Origin: SIG299 sp964541485
GTDB lineage: Bacteria > Bacillota > Clostridia > Lachnospirales > Lachnospiraceae
Length of the DNA: 64,000 nucleotides
Direction of reading: 5' to 3'
NCBI GenBank assembly: GCA_964541485.1
Contig: CAZIQL010000006.1
Location: 7,898-71,897, forward strand
Shown here piece by piece: positions 26,339 to 34,687 of this stretch. Positions within the stretch are counted from its first letter, which is position 1. Each line of letters opens with the position of its first letter. The notes below the pieces were generated by a model. It made no database searches, was not told the DNA's origin, and saw only the letters and a program-made list of their open reading frames with translations. The translations under genes and the position numbers were made by a program.

Positions 26339-28186
26339 TTACTTCACGTATATTCTCGATTCATAAGCGCCAAGCATCGGCAAATCTTCCGCATCATATA
26401 AAAGCACCATCTCATGGCCATCGTGCTTCCATGCCTTACGCTCCTTATCGCCAAGGTTACAGTCAATGACAAATTCCTTACCTTCATAGGTCCTCTTATA
26501 AACAAAGCGGTCTTTTGATTTGTCAAGCACCGTGAAATCTCCATAAATCAGCGCCTGCTCCTGCCGTCTTAAGGCAATGAGTTCCTTATAATAATCAGTC
26601 ACCTCTGTGCGCACCTTCTGAATGAGCTCCGGTCTGGTTGTTGCCGGGAATTCGTTCCAAGGAAGAAGAACTCTTGTATGTTCTCTCGTTCCTGCCAAAA
26701 TGACCTTGAACGCTTCTTCCGGTGTCTTTCCTGCCTCCAAAAGTTCTGCATATTTGCCCTTTGCCTCAACATCCGTCACTTCATCCATAGAAATAAACGG
26801 ATAGTTGGTAAGACCCATCTCATCGCCCTGGAACAAAAACGGCGTACCCTTTAATGTAAACTGCATGGTTGCAAGCAGTCTTGCCAATGGCAGAACATGC
26901 TCTTCTTTGTCGCTGACCTTGCTGACCATACGCGGATTGTCGTGATTATTGTAAAACAGCGACATCCAACAGTTATTGCCGTAGTTTTCCATCCACTGTG
27001 TCACATAGTCCCTATAATAATTTAAATCGTACTTATAATCGTCAAAACGCACATGTCCCGGAGTCTCTAACTGGTCAAAGTTAAATACCATATCAAGCTC
27101 CCTGCGCTCTTCGCCGGTAATCATACGTGCCATATTCAGTCCGATGCCCGGCGTTTCGCCAACAGAAAACGCACCATGCGGCTCAAACGCACGCTCACGC
27201 ACTTCATGCAGGTACTTATGGAGGTTTGGACCATAGAAATACTGTTCGACACCGGTAAATTCCATCATGTTGCCGATGAGTTCGTTGCCCTGTGGCAATC
27301 CTTCCGGCTTTGATATGTAGTTAATAACGTCCATGCGGAAGCCATCCACACCCTTATCCAGCCACCAGTTAATCATATCAACGAGGTCATCCCGCACCGC
27401 CGGATTGTCCCAGTTTAAATCCATCTGCTTTTTGGAGAACAGGTGCATTGCCCAGAGCTTCTGCTCCTCATAATACTTCCAAGCCGGACCCGAGAAAAAC
27501 GATACCCAGTTGTTTGGTTCCTTCCCCGTGCCGTCATCCGGACGGAGGATATAGTAATCACGGTACTTAGAAGTTTCATCCTGCATCGCCTGCACAAACC
27601 ACTCATGCTCATCAGAGGTATGGTTAATGACCAGATCCATAATCAGGCGCATCCCCTTTTCATGTACCTTAGCCAGCAGCTCATCAAAGTCCTCCATTGT
27701 ACCGAATTCCTGCATGATTTTCCGGTAATCACGGATATCGTAGCCGTTATCATCATTCGGAGAATCATAAATTGGGGACAACCAAAGGGCATCCACACCA
27801 AGGTCATGCAAATAATCCAACTTTTCAATGATACCGCGTAAATCACCAATGCCGTCATGGTTCGTGTCATGGAAGCTTCTCGGATAAATCTGATAGAACA
27901 CCGCTTCCTTCCACCACTGCTTTGTAATGGCGCCGTCCGTTGCAGCAGGTTCTCCGGTTTCTGCATTTAACATTGCTAAAATTGCGTTAAGAAACGTTTC
28001 ATCCAGTTTCTTTCCTGCGAGCTTTTTTAATCCATTCAGCGTAATATTCCCGACAATCGGATTGGTCACCACCCAGTCTCCAATACCCAACTGCATCAAC
28101 ACCTTGCCCAAAATGTCATGCCCGACCGGGCTTGCATATATGTCCTTCAACCTGCTCTGCATGGTCAGTTGTTTTAATTCACCCAT
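26339..28186 (-). CDS. GH13 alpha-glucosidase with an extra N-terminal helical domain
   Basis: 615 residues, cytoplasmic. The catalytic part (from about residue 90) is an oligo-1,6-glucosidase-like GH13: WWKEAVFYQIYPRSF, DALWLSPIYDSP, LIMDLVINHTS, the nucleophile Asp in GFRMDVINYI, the acid Glu in FSVGETPG and the transition-state Asp in YNNHDNPR. It would cut alpha-1,4/1,6-glucosidic bonds of isomaltose, sucrose or trehalose type substrates. The first 85 residues (SRLKDIYASPVGHDILGKVL, NPIVGNITLNGLKKLAG) form a helical domain not found in the standard enzyme. The start at 28186 follows ACGGAGGTTTACG. Monocistronic. Confidence 0.88.
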   Translation of the reverse strand: MGELKQLTMQSRLKDIYASPVGHDILGKVLMQLGIGDWVVTNPIVGNITLNGLKKLAGKKLDETFLNAILAMLNAETGEPAATDGAITKQWWKEAVFYQIYPRSFHDTNHDGIGDLRGIIEKLDYLHDLGVDALWLSPIYDSPNDDNGYDIRDYRKIMQEFGTMEDFDELLAKVHEKGMRLIMDLVINHTSDEHEWFVQAMQDETSKYRDYYILRPDDGTGKEPNNWVSFFSGPAWKYYEEQKLWAMHLFSKKQMDLNWDNPAVRDDLVDMINWWLDKGVDGFRMDVINYISKPEGLPQGNELIGNMMEFTGVEQYFYGPNLHKYLHEVRERAFEPHGAFSVGETPGIGLNMARMITGEERRELDMVFNFDQLETPGHVRFDDYKYDLNYYRDYVTQWMENYGNNCWMSLFYNNHDNPRMVSKVSDKEEHVLPLARLLATMQFTLKGTPFLFQGDEMGLTNYPFISMDEVTDVEAKGKYAELLEAGKTPEEAFKVILAGTREHTRVLLPWNEFPATTRPELIQKVRTEVTDYYKELIALRRQEQALIYGDFTVLDKSKDRFVYKRTYEGKEFVIDCNLGDKERKAWKHDGHEMVLLYDAEDLPMLGAYESRIYVK

Positions 28187-28374
28187 AACGTAAACCTCCG
28201 TTGATTTTTCTTTGTTATTTTCCCGTCTGTTTCGTCTTTCTCTCATTCTCCTCCATGTTACCAACAATTCTTCATTCTTGCAAGAATAATTGCCATTTGT
28301 CACATATACGAGTTTATCTCCTTCGTTCCATCATTTTTTTAGCATTTCTTATAAAATTAAGAAACAAAAAACAA

Positions 28375-28403
28375 TTGATTTCTGATACTACATAACTTAT
28401 AAT
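28375..28403 (+). promoter_or_regulatory. Promoter of the GMP synthetase gene
   Basis: TTGATT (28375-28380) and TATAAT (28398-28403) with a 17-bp spacer. No purine riboswitch fold is visible in the short leader. Confidence 0.65.
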
Positions 28404-28448
28404 TAGTCTATCTTTTAACCCACTTTTTAAGAATAAATGGAGGCTATT

Positions 28449-29432
28449 ATGAATTCTAACGTGAGACCGGAAACAATGGAACGTATTACGACTCCTGCTC
28501 TTGCAAACGCATTTATCGAAGAGCAGATTGCTCTTGTTCGTGAGCAGGTAGGAAGCAAAAAAGTATTATTAGCTTTATCCGGAGGTGTTGACAGCTCTGT
28601 GGTTGCTGCCCTCTTAATCAAGGCCATCGGCAAGCAGTTGGTCTGCGTACACGTAAACCACGGCTTAATGCGTAAAGGCGAAAGCGAACAGGTCATTGAA
28701 ATTTTCCGCAATCAGTTAGATGCCAATTTGATATACATCGATGCAACGGACCGTTTCCTTGACAAACTGGCAGGTGTTGCCGAGCCGGAGAAAAAGCGTA
28801 AAATCATCGGTGAGGAATTTGTTCGTGTCTTTGAAGAAGAAAAGGCAAAAATCGAAGGCATCTCCTTCCTTGCCCAGGGAACGATTTATCCGGATATCTT
28901 AGAGAGCGATGGTGTCAAGGCACATCACAACGTAGGCGGACTTCCTGAGGATTTCGAATTCGAAGGTCTTGTTGAGCCAGTGAAGTTATTATACAAAGAC
29001 GAAGTGCGTGAAGTAGGACGTGCACTCGGTCTTCCGTCCAATATGGTAGACCGTCAGCCATTCCCGGGTCCCGGCCTTGGAGTAAGATGCTTAGGCGCCA
29101 TCACCAGAGACCGCTTACACGCATTAAGAGAGTCCGATGCCATTTTAAGAGAAGAATTTGACAAGGCGGGCTTAACCTCCCAAATTTGGCAGTTCTTTAC
29201 CGTCGTTCCGGATTTCACCTCGACAGGTGTAAAGGATGGCAAGCGTCTTGACTACTGGCCGGTTATCATCCGTGCCGTAAACACCGTAGACGCTATGGTT
29301 TGTACCGTTCCGGAAATCGACTGGGCTGTTCTTAAGAAGATTACCGACCGTATTTTAAACGAAGTAGACGGCGTATGCAGAGTCTGCTTTGATATGAGCC
29401 CGAAGCCAATCGCCACGATTGAGTGGGAATAA
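28449..29432 (+). CDS. guaA: GMP synthetase ATP-pyrophosphatase subunit, no glutaminase domain
   Basis: 327 residues instead of about 515. The PP-loop LALSGGVDSSVVAALL (about residue 40), VHVNHGLMRKGE, QGTIYPDILESDG, NVGGLPEDFEFEGLVEP and the C-terminal dimerisation motif RQPFPGPGLGVRCLGA to KPIATIEWE are all intact. It converts XMP to GMP. The whole N-terminal class-I glutaminase is absent and the gene starts cleanly at 28449 after GGAGG, so it is a natural stand-alone subunit that uses free ammonia or a separate glutaminase, as in archaea. No glutaminase gene is adjacent. Confidence 0.93.
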   Translation: MNSNVRPETMERITTPALANAFIEEQIALVREQVGSKKVLLALSGGVDSSVVAALLIKAIGKQLVCVHVNHGLMRKGESEQVIEIFRNQLDANLIYIDATDRFLDKLAGVAEPEKKRKIIGEEFVRVFEEEKAKIEGISFLAQGTIYPDILESDGVKAHHNVGGLPEDFEFEGLVEPVKLLYKDEVREVGRALGLPSNMVDRQPFPGPGLGVRCLGAITRDRLHALRESDAILREEFDKAGLTSQIWQFFTVVPDFTSTGVKDGKRLDYWPVIIRAVNTVDAMVCTVPEIDWAVLKKITDRILNEVDGVCRVCFDMSPKPIATIEWE

Positions 29433-29438
29433 TTGCGA

Positions 29439-29543
29439 AGGCTACGAGCCACGCGTAACAGACATAAGGAAAGCGCCGGGGAAGTTTACTTCCCATCGGC
29501 GCTTTTATTATGGATGTAATGCGGGCGACAGCCCGCGTAGCTA
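29439..29543. repeat. Family III hairpin element, copy 1
   Basis: GCTACG and CGTAGC close an element containing GAGCCAC, CATAAGGAAAG, a strong GC stem, and TTATGGATGTAATGC followed by the hairpin GCGGGC-GACA-GCCCGC. Elements in the same order (GAGCCAC, CATAA-GAAAG, stem, TTATGGATGTAATGC, CGAC) recur at 32486-32570. Confidence 0.6.
29470..29506. terminator. Terminator after guaA (inside the family III element)
   Basis: AAAGCGCCG and GGAAG pair with CTTCC and CGGCGCTTT; TTTTATT follows. It lies between convergent genes and may serve both. Confidence 0.8.
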
Positions 29544-29553
29544 ATAAACTCTC

Positions 29554-30828
29554 TCAATTTTTCAAACAACCAATTGGCACTACATATACCCCATCCTGAC
29601 GACGATAGGCGTAATCCCCTGTTCCTGTCAAAACCATAAGAAATGACGGTGCATTCATCTTATCTGTATCAATCTTCATTTCCATCATCTTCAAACTACT
29701 TGCACCTTCCTCAATCAGTTTGTCCCCACCAAGCTTGACTTCAATCAGACCGTATTTCCCATTTCTCAAATGGATAACTGCATCACACTCCTGTCCGTCT
29801 TTATCCCTATAATGATAAACTTCTCCATTAAGAGCATCTGCAAAAACCCGTAAATCTCTAATACAAAGTGTTTCAAACAGGAAACCAAACGTTTTCAAAT
29901 CATTTAGCAAATCATTCGGACCAATGCCTAATGCCGCTGCAGCAATCGACGGGTCGACATAATATCTTGTGTCAGACGAACGAATTGCTGTCTTTGACCG
30001 AAGATTCGGATTCCATGCAGGCAAATCCTCCACAACAAAAATTTTCCGAAGTGCATTCACGTAGGATGCTACCGTTTCTTCGTTGATAGGAGTCTCATCA
30101 TTTGCCGCTATATCTTGTGCGAGTACGGTATTCGGTACTTGTCCACCTTGATTTCTCGCGTAGGAACGCATGAGTCTGCGAACTCTTTCCGGGTTCTTTT
30201 GTACATTGTCAGCCCGGTTAATGTCAGAGTGAACAACAGCGTCGTAATAATCGACTGCCTGGTCTAATGCTATTTCATCACGCATATCTACTGCCTGTGG
30301 CCATCCGCCGCGACACACTAAGAATGCAAGTCGTTCAATGTTCAAATCAGAAGCACCATCAACCTCCATCTGTCCGTCAAACAAAGCCTTTAAACTCACA
30401 TCCCCCGAAGAATCTCCCGATTCATACAAACTCATTGGTCTCATAGTCAACCATGTAAAGCGACCTGTCCCTGAGTGTGTAATTTCTTTTGTATCTGCCG
30501 GAACAGCAGAACCGGTAAGAACAAATTGCCCAAGTTCACCACGATGATCAACTTCAAATCGAATTGCATCCCAAAGCTTAGGCGCAAGCTGCCATTCATC
30601 AATAAGTCTCGGTGTTTCTCCTTTTAACAATCTCTTAGGATTTAATTCTGACATAGTAATATTCTGTTCTTTCTTCTCAGGGTCATCCATATACAAAATA
30701 CTGGCTGCAAGTTGTTCTGCCGTCGTGGTTTTACCGCACCACTTAGGACCCTCTATGAGCACAGCACCTTTTCCTTCTAATTTCCGTTTTAAAATATCAT
30801 CAGCAATTCTTTTTCTGTAGTTTTTCAT
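29554..30828 (-). CDS. DUF4143-type P-loop ATPase with nuclease-like C-terminal domain
   Basis: 424 residues. N-terminal AAA-like ATPase: Walker A GPKWCGKTT (about residue 27), ILYMDDPEKK, Walker B-like RLIDEWQLAPKLWD and FVLTGSA sensor. The C-terminal DUF4143 part has CDAVIHLRNGKYGLIEVKLG, a D-(x)n-E-x-K pattern like PD-(D/E)XK nucleases. Such proteins are widespread accessory ATPases without a settled role. Start at 30828 follows AACGAGGTGT. Three 23-bp iterons sit upstream of its promoter, so it appears to be under dedicated control. It is monocistronic and convergent with guaA. Confidence 0.85.
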   Translation of the reverse strand: MKNYRKRIADDILKRKLEGKGAVLIEGPKWCGKTTTAEQLAASILYMDDPEKKEQNITMSELNPKRLLKGETPRLIDEWQLAPKLWDAIRFEVDHRGELGQFVLTGSAVPADTKEITHSGTGRFTWLTMRPMSLYESGDSSGDVSLKALFDGQMEVDGASDLNIERLAFLVCRGGWPQAVDMRDEIALDQAVDYYDAVVHSDINRADNVQKNPERVRRLMRSYARNQGGQVPNTVLAQDIAANDETPINEETVASYVNALRKIFVVEDLPAWNPNLRSKTAIRSSDTRYYVDPSIAAAALGIGPNDLLNDLKTFGFLFETLCIRDLRVFADALNGEVYHYRDKDGQECDAVIHLRNGKYGLIEVKLGGDKLIEEGASSLKMMEMKIDTDKMNAPSFLMVLTGTGDYAYRRQDGVYVVPIGCLKN

Positions 30829-30861
30829 CTAGAACACCTCGTTTCCATCCTCGATGTCTAT

Positions 30862-30890
30862 ATTATACACCAAAAAAATAGTTTTTACAA
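30862..30890 (-). promoter_or_regulatory. Promoter of the DUF4143 ATPase
   Basis: TTGTAA (30885-30890) and TATAAT (30862-30867) with a 17-bp spacer on the minus strand, directly adjoining the 23-bp iterons. Confidence 0.7.
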
Positions 30891-30893
30891 ACG

Positions 30894-30962
30894 TTTTCCG
30901 ATGATTGGCGAAACATTTTTCCGACGATTGGCGAACTATTTTTCCGATGATTGGCGCATTAT
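30894..30962. repeat. Three 23-bp iterons upstream of the DUF4143 ATPase promoter
   Basis: Direct repeats at 30894, 30917 and 30940, each starting TTTTCCGATGATTGGCG or with one base changed. The heart CCGAT-G-ATTGG is itself a near-palindrome. They begin 4 bp upstream of the -35 box, an activator-like position. Confidence 0.85.
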
Positions 30963-31123
30963 ACTGCTCCTATTGTATAGTTATTGCTATATTGGTAGAA
31001 TGTATTCCAAAAAAGATGAACGCCCAATATCCATTCTCTTTTTGCGACTTATAAGGTAAGAAAACAAAAAAGGAGCAATTTTGCAAGAAGCACCGCTTTG
31101 TTTCCATCGGCATCCCTGCAATC

Positions 31124-31327
31124 GTGTCTTCGCTCATGACACTCCTGATGTACATCGGTGAGATGTTTCTTTTGAACGGCCATCTGTACCTCCTGGGGAA
31201 AGGATTCCTGTTTGACAGTATCCTCGGAATTGTACTTGCTCCTATGGATTGCCTTATTATTATTGCATCAGGATGCGTAACTGCCTTGATTTTCGCAAAG
31301 GAAGCTTCCCCCGCACATTCCGCATAA
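31124..31327 (+). CDS. Small membrane protein, start uncertain
   Basis: 67 residues from a GTG at 31124, with two hydrophobic segments (SSLMTLLMYIGEMFLL and ILGIVLAPMDCLIIIASGCVTALIF). The open frame extends upstream to KKHRFVSIGIPAIV, and an AAAGGAG site precedes that stretch, but the position where a start would be expected reads TTTTGC, with no in-frame ATG, GTG or TTG. The original start may have been lost by mutation. A good terminator follows. Family unknown. Confidence 0.4.
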   Translation: MSSLMTLLMYIGEMFLLNGHLYLLGKGFLFDSILGIVLAPMDCLIIIASGCVTALIFAKEASPAHSA

Positions 31328-31334
31328 AAAATTT

Positions 31335-31361
31335 GCAGCACCGCCCATCGGGCGATGCTGC
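31335..31361. terminator. Terminator between the small membrane protein and the amidohydrolase
   Basis: GCAGCA-CCGCCC pairs with GGGCGA-TGCTGC around ATC. It lies between convergent genes. Confidence 0.65.
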
Positions 31362-31396
31362 TTTGTCACTTTCCTTATAATATTCCATCAGCCGCA

Positions 31397-32296
31397 CTAA
31401 AAAAACATCCTCTTTGCATTTCTAAAGCAAATCTTTTCATACGCTTCCCGGCTTAAGTTTCCCTCTGCCACCTGCTCATCCAGCCACGCGCCCAAAGGAA
31501 ATACCATCTCTTTGTTTACCATGTCGGTAGCAAAAAATAACCGGTCCGCATACGTTTCCAAAAATTTCAGACCAAATTCCGGGTCCCGCATCATTGCCTG
31601 CCCGGCACTGTTGGCACTTAAATCTCCGTAAAGATTCGGGTACTTGGCAAACAACTCCGGCACACGCCCTCCCGGAACAACCGGACCTTCTCCCCAACTG
31701 TTCCGTCCTTCCTTATCCTTTGGTGCATCCCCACTGATTTCAATCCAGAAGGTCTGACTGTGTCCAAGAATTTTTAATTTAGGAAATTGCCGCAGTGTCT
31801 GTTCCAGAAGCGGCAGCCCTGCTTCATCTACCACTCCGTAACTATATCCCACTTCCGGACTCATATGAATCGTCACCGGCAGTTCCAGCTGTTCCGCCGC
31901 CGCAAACAACGCCTGTAAAAACGGGTCATCCAGACGTTTATTGATGGCAAGCTCCCCAATACCGACGGCTCCTTCACTCTTATACTTTTTCAGGCGTTCA
32001 TACAACGTCTCCGGATGCTTTGGCGACACATTGCACATCCACGCAAAGCGGTCAGGATAGTTTGTACAAATGGCTCTGTTTTGTGCATTGGTCCCAAACG
32101 GCATCCACGCTTCCCCCGTAGACATCAGAACTCCTTTTTCAATTCCCAGTTCTTCCAGATGGGAAAGCATGTTCTTTGCCGACGAGATATTTATCTTTCC
32201 CATTTTAGGGAACTGATACCGGCTCAAATGCAGGTGGAGGTCAATCTTTCTCCCACAAAGCTTCCCTGCATTTTGTTCTTTACTTCCTACTTCCAT
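31397..32296 (-). CDS. Amidohydrolase-2 family metal-dependent hydrolase
   Basis: 299 residues, cytoplasmic TIM barrel. IDLHLHLS provides the HxH metal pair (about residue 22), TIHMSPEVGY and KILGHSQTFW the later His ligands, and FATDMVN the final Asp. The subgroup (PF04909, ACMSD/resorcylate type) covers decarboxylases and lactone or amide hydrolases; the substrate is unknown. Start at 32296 follows GGAGGAG with a 6-nt spacer. It has its own promoter overlapped by two 16-bp palindromes, so expression is probably controlled by a repressor that is not encoded next to it. Confidence 0.78.
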   Translation of the reverse strand: MEVGSKEQNAGKLCGRKIDLHLHLSRYQFPKMGKINISSAKNMLSHLEELGIEKGVLMSTGEAWMPFGTNAQNRAICTNYPDRFAWMCNVSPKHPETLYERLKKYKSEGAVGIGELAINKRLDDPFLQALFAAAEQLELPVTIHMSPEVGYSYGVVDEAGLPLLEQTLRQFPKLKILGHSQTFWIEISGDAPKDKEGRNSWGEGPVVPGGRVPELFAKYPNLYGDLSANSAGQAMMRDPEFGLKFLETYADRLFFATDMVNKEMVFPLGAWLDEQVAEGNLSREAYEKICFRNAKRMFF

Positions 32297-32326
32297 AACC
32301 GTCTCCTCCACATTTTCCTGTATAGG

Positions 32327-32389
32327 TATCGTCCTAACGATAGTTTTTTATTTACATTTACTGTATCGCCCGGATGATAGTTTTGTCAA
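32327..32389 (-). promoter_or_regulatory. Amidohydrolase promoter with two palindromic operators
   Basis: TTGACA (32384-32389) and TACAGT (32360-32365) with an 18-bp spacer. TATCGCCCGGATGATA (32364-32379) lies in the spacer and TATCGTCCTAACGATA (32327-32342) just downstream. Both fit TATCG-rich half-sites around a 4-bp centre. Confidence 0.6.
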
Positions 32390-32485
32390 GTACTCCCTTT
32401 TTAACATTTCCCAAACAATTCTGAAACGTCTCCAAAACATTTCTTCACTATGCTGACTATATATGCAACAAAAATGAAAGGAGAG

Positions 32486-32570
32486 AGCCACATTGCATCA
32501 TAAAGAAAGTCGGAAGAAGTACCTACACTTCGTTCCGACTTTTTTTATGGATGTAATGCAGTCGACCACC
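32486..32570. repeat. Family III hairpin element, copy 2
   Basis: GAGCCAC, then CATTGCATCATAAAGAAAG and GTCGGAA pair imperfectly with TTCCGAC and TTTATGGATGTAATG over about 30 bp. It shares TTATGGATGTAATGC and CGAC with the copy at 29439-29543. Just downstream of the PAS-SARP gene; the T-run could terminate transcription in either direction. Confidence 0.6.
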
Positions 32571-32576
32571 GCTTCT

Positions 32577-34580
32577 TTAATACAGCATTTCACCCGTGAG
32601 CTCCGCGAGCGTTGTTTCACTCCAGCTGTAGTTCGTCAGATAGCTTCCTTTAAACAGCTGTGCGTATTCCTCCTTGCCGGAAAGGTAATCGTACAAATCA
32701 CACTGTACCTTTTCCGTCACGATACGGCGTTTACCGTCTATCACTTCAACGATATCGGAGATTCCGTACTCTTCTAACATGTTTTTCAAACGTAACGCCA
32801 CCTTGCGGTATCTGGCAAGTGTCACCGGATTTACCGGCTCATCCTCCCACAAAAAACTGATGGCTTCTTCCGAGGTCACATAGCCTCCCCGCCGGTCAAC
32901 CAAAAGCGCAAACAGCTCCTTCGACTTTTTGTTCCGGAATGCAATCGGCTTTTCACCGACAAACACATCAAAATAACCAAAGGTACGAATCGAAACCGCA
33001 CGCGCTGTTCCTCTTTCGCTGCTATTTTCCTTCTGTGCGGCATCCATTCTGCAAAGCACAACATACCGCGGTGAATCCTCACTCTGCATCTTCTGCGAAC
33101 AGATGGCACGGATTTTCTTTTCTGTTTCCGTCTTTAAATCATAATAGGTAAACTCCGCTTCCCCGTTCTTTAAAAGCTCTGCAAACTCCTCATAGTCCAC
33201 ATCGCTTCTTGCCACAAACTCCGCAAGCGGTGTACTCTTTTCCATGAGCGGCATCCACTCCTCTTTTGTGACACCAAAGAATTCACAGACATTGTCGCTG
33301 GCATATAACGGCGTTACCAAATCGCCTTTTACCTCAAACGCGGCAAGCCCATCCGTAAAGCGCATCATCAGTTCCTGCATGTTTTCCTTTAGGGAAACAT
33401 TTTCATTGCGCAACACTTCCGCATCCTCTAAATCCTGTACGCATCGGCAGCAATACAGACTCAGGTTCGCATCCTTTTTTAAAAAGATACCGCTGTACAG
33501 CTTAATCTCACCGGTGGATGACCTTGCATGGTAGGTAATCTGTGGTGGTTGCTTCTCCTTTTCCGGAAGTCGTCTCTGTCCAAAATCACGGAAGAACTTC
33601 TTGACCCGTTCCAAATCCTCCTCCACCACCGTGGCTGTAATCCACTTTTCTGTTGCATCCTCCATCTGCATCGGAATATTCTCAATCCACTTAAACATCG
33701 GAGAATTCTGACCATGCAGACAGACAACGGTATTGTTTGACAGGTCAAACTCAAACACCTTATCATAGACATCCTTGAGTGCCCTTAAATAACGCTTATT
33801 TTCATTTGCCTTCTTTACCTGATGACGCTCCGTCACATCCATACAGACACTCTGGAACTCTTCCACACCCTGCTCATTGATGCACTTTGTCACCCAGCCG
33901 AACACGTGCGCTCTCGTTCCGTCACAACGAAGTAATGTCATCTCACCGGCAATCGGCACACCCGCCGTATAAACACGATTTAAATACAGCGCAAACCGGC
34001 GGCGCTCCTCCATCGGTATCATCAAAAAGATATTACCCTTATAAAGCTCCAGATAATCCAGCTCCCCCGCTTTCGCTTCCGGAAAGCGCAGAAACTCCAT
34101 CATCTGCTTGTTGATATAGGTTACCTTAGGCTGTTTATCACACGTATATTTTAGAAATCCGCAGGGAATCGTCTCATTTAAGAACTGCAGATTGTCGTTT
34201 TCTTTTTTTATGTCCGTAATATCCGTCAGCACGGAATATCCCACCAAAGTGCCGTCGTCCAGTCTCTTGGTCGTCACCGTGTCACTTACATAAAGTACCG
34301 CCCCGTCTTTTTTGATCAGGCGGTACTCTGTGGTCAGTGTCTGTTCTTTCTCTTTCAAATTATGTACAAAATCGGAGTATACCTCTCTATCCGCAGGATG
34401 CACCAGAGCAGCATAGCAATCCTCACGCTCACTCAACAGCTCCTCTTCCGAAAATCCGGTCATGGCACAAAGATTTTTGCTCACAAAACTCAAATGTACC
34501 GGAGCTGTCAAGACATATTGGTGAAACCCACTGATATTATGGTTCAGTATCTCCTCCATATTGGTTAAACTGTTTTTCAT
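32577..34580 (-). CDS. PAS-domain regulator with SARP/OmpR-like winged-helix C-terminus
   Basis: 667 residues, no membrane segment. About four PAS-like modules fill residues 1-540: the first has SKNLCAMTGFSEEEL, VHPADREVY and YRLIKKDGAVLYVSDTVTT; the second ITYINKQMMEFLRF-like VTYINKQMMEFLRF; the fourth YASDNVCEFFGVTKEEW. The last 120 residues (VSIRTFGYFDVFVGEKPIAF, SKELFALLVDRRGGYVTSEEA, ARYRKVALRLKNMLEEYG) form the winged helix of SARP-type activators, which bind direct repeats. It follows the FAS II operon on the same strand with its own promoter. Four heptamers with 4-bp spacers upstream of acpP are a possible target. Ligand unknown. Confidence 0.8.
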   Translation of the reverse strand: MKNSLTNMEEILNHNISGFHQYVLTAPVHLSFVSKNLCAMTGFSEEELLSEREDCYAALVHPADREVYSDFVHNLKEKEQTLTTEYRLIKKDGAVLYVSDTVTTKRLDDGTLVGYSVLTDITDIKKENDNLQFLNETIPCGFLKYTCDKQPKVTYINKQMMEFLRFPEAKAGELDYLELYKGNIFLMIPMEERRRFALYLNRVYTAGVPIAGEMTLLRCDGTRAHVFGWVTKCINEQGVEEFQSVCMDVTERHQVKKANENKRYLRALKDVYDKVFEFDLSNNTVVCLHGQNSPMFKWIENIPMQMEDATEKWITATVVEEDLERVKKFFRDFGQRRLPEKEKQPPQITYHARSSTGEIKLYSGIFLKKDANLSLYCCRCVQDLEDAEVLRNENVSLKENMQELMMRFTDGLAAFEVKGDLVTPLYASDNVCEFFGVTKEEWMPLMEKSTPLAEFVARSDVDYEEFAELLKNGEAEFTYYDLKTETEKKIRAICSQKMQSEDSPRYVVLCRMDAAQKENSSERGTARAVSIRTFGYFDVFVGEKPIAFRNKKSKELFALLVDRRGGYVTSEEAISFLWEDEPVNPVTLARYRKVALRLKNMLEEYGISDIVEVIDGKRRIVTEKVQCDLYDYLSGKEEYAQLFKGSYLTNYSWSETTLAELTGEMLY

Positions 34581-34645
34581 TGCCTCTCCTTACATGCGAA
34601 GCACTGCCCCGCCAACCTGTATTCCCTTCAGAAACACAGTTTTAG

Positions 34646-34674
34646 ATTATAGCATATTCCCGGAGCTTGTGCAA
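34646..34674 (-). promoter_or_regulatory. Promoter of the PAS-SARP regulator
   Basis: TTGCAC (34669-34674) and TATAAT (34646-34651) with a 17-bp spacer, inside the 107-bp gap after the acyl-CoA synthetase. Confidence 0.7.
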
Positions 34675-34687
34675 TCCGCGCTGCGCA

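Noticed and set aside
28404..28448. Purine or guanine riboswitch before guaA
   Set aside because: The leader between the -10 box and the start codon is only about 45 nt, too short for the aptamer.
30894..30962. Replication origin or plasmid iterons
   Set aside because: Only three copies, no DnaA boxes or replication gene; the position fits a promoter-linked regulatory array.
32493..32777. 94-codon plus-strand frame starting at a TTG with an AAAGGAG site before it
   Set aside because: It runs antisense into the PAS-SARP coding sequence and its first part is the family III hairpin; the composition after codon 25 is that of a shadow frame.
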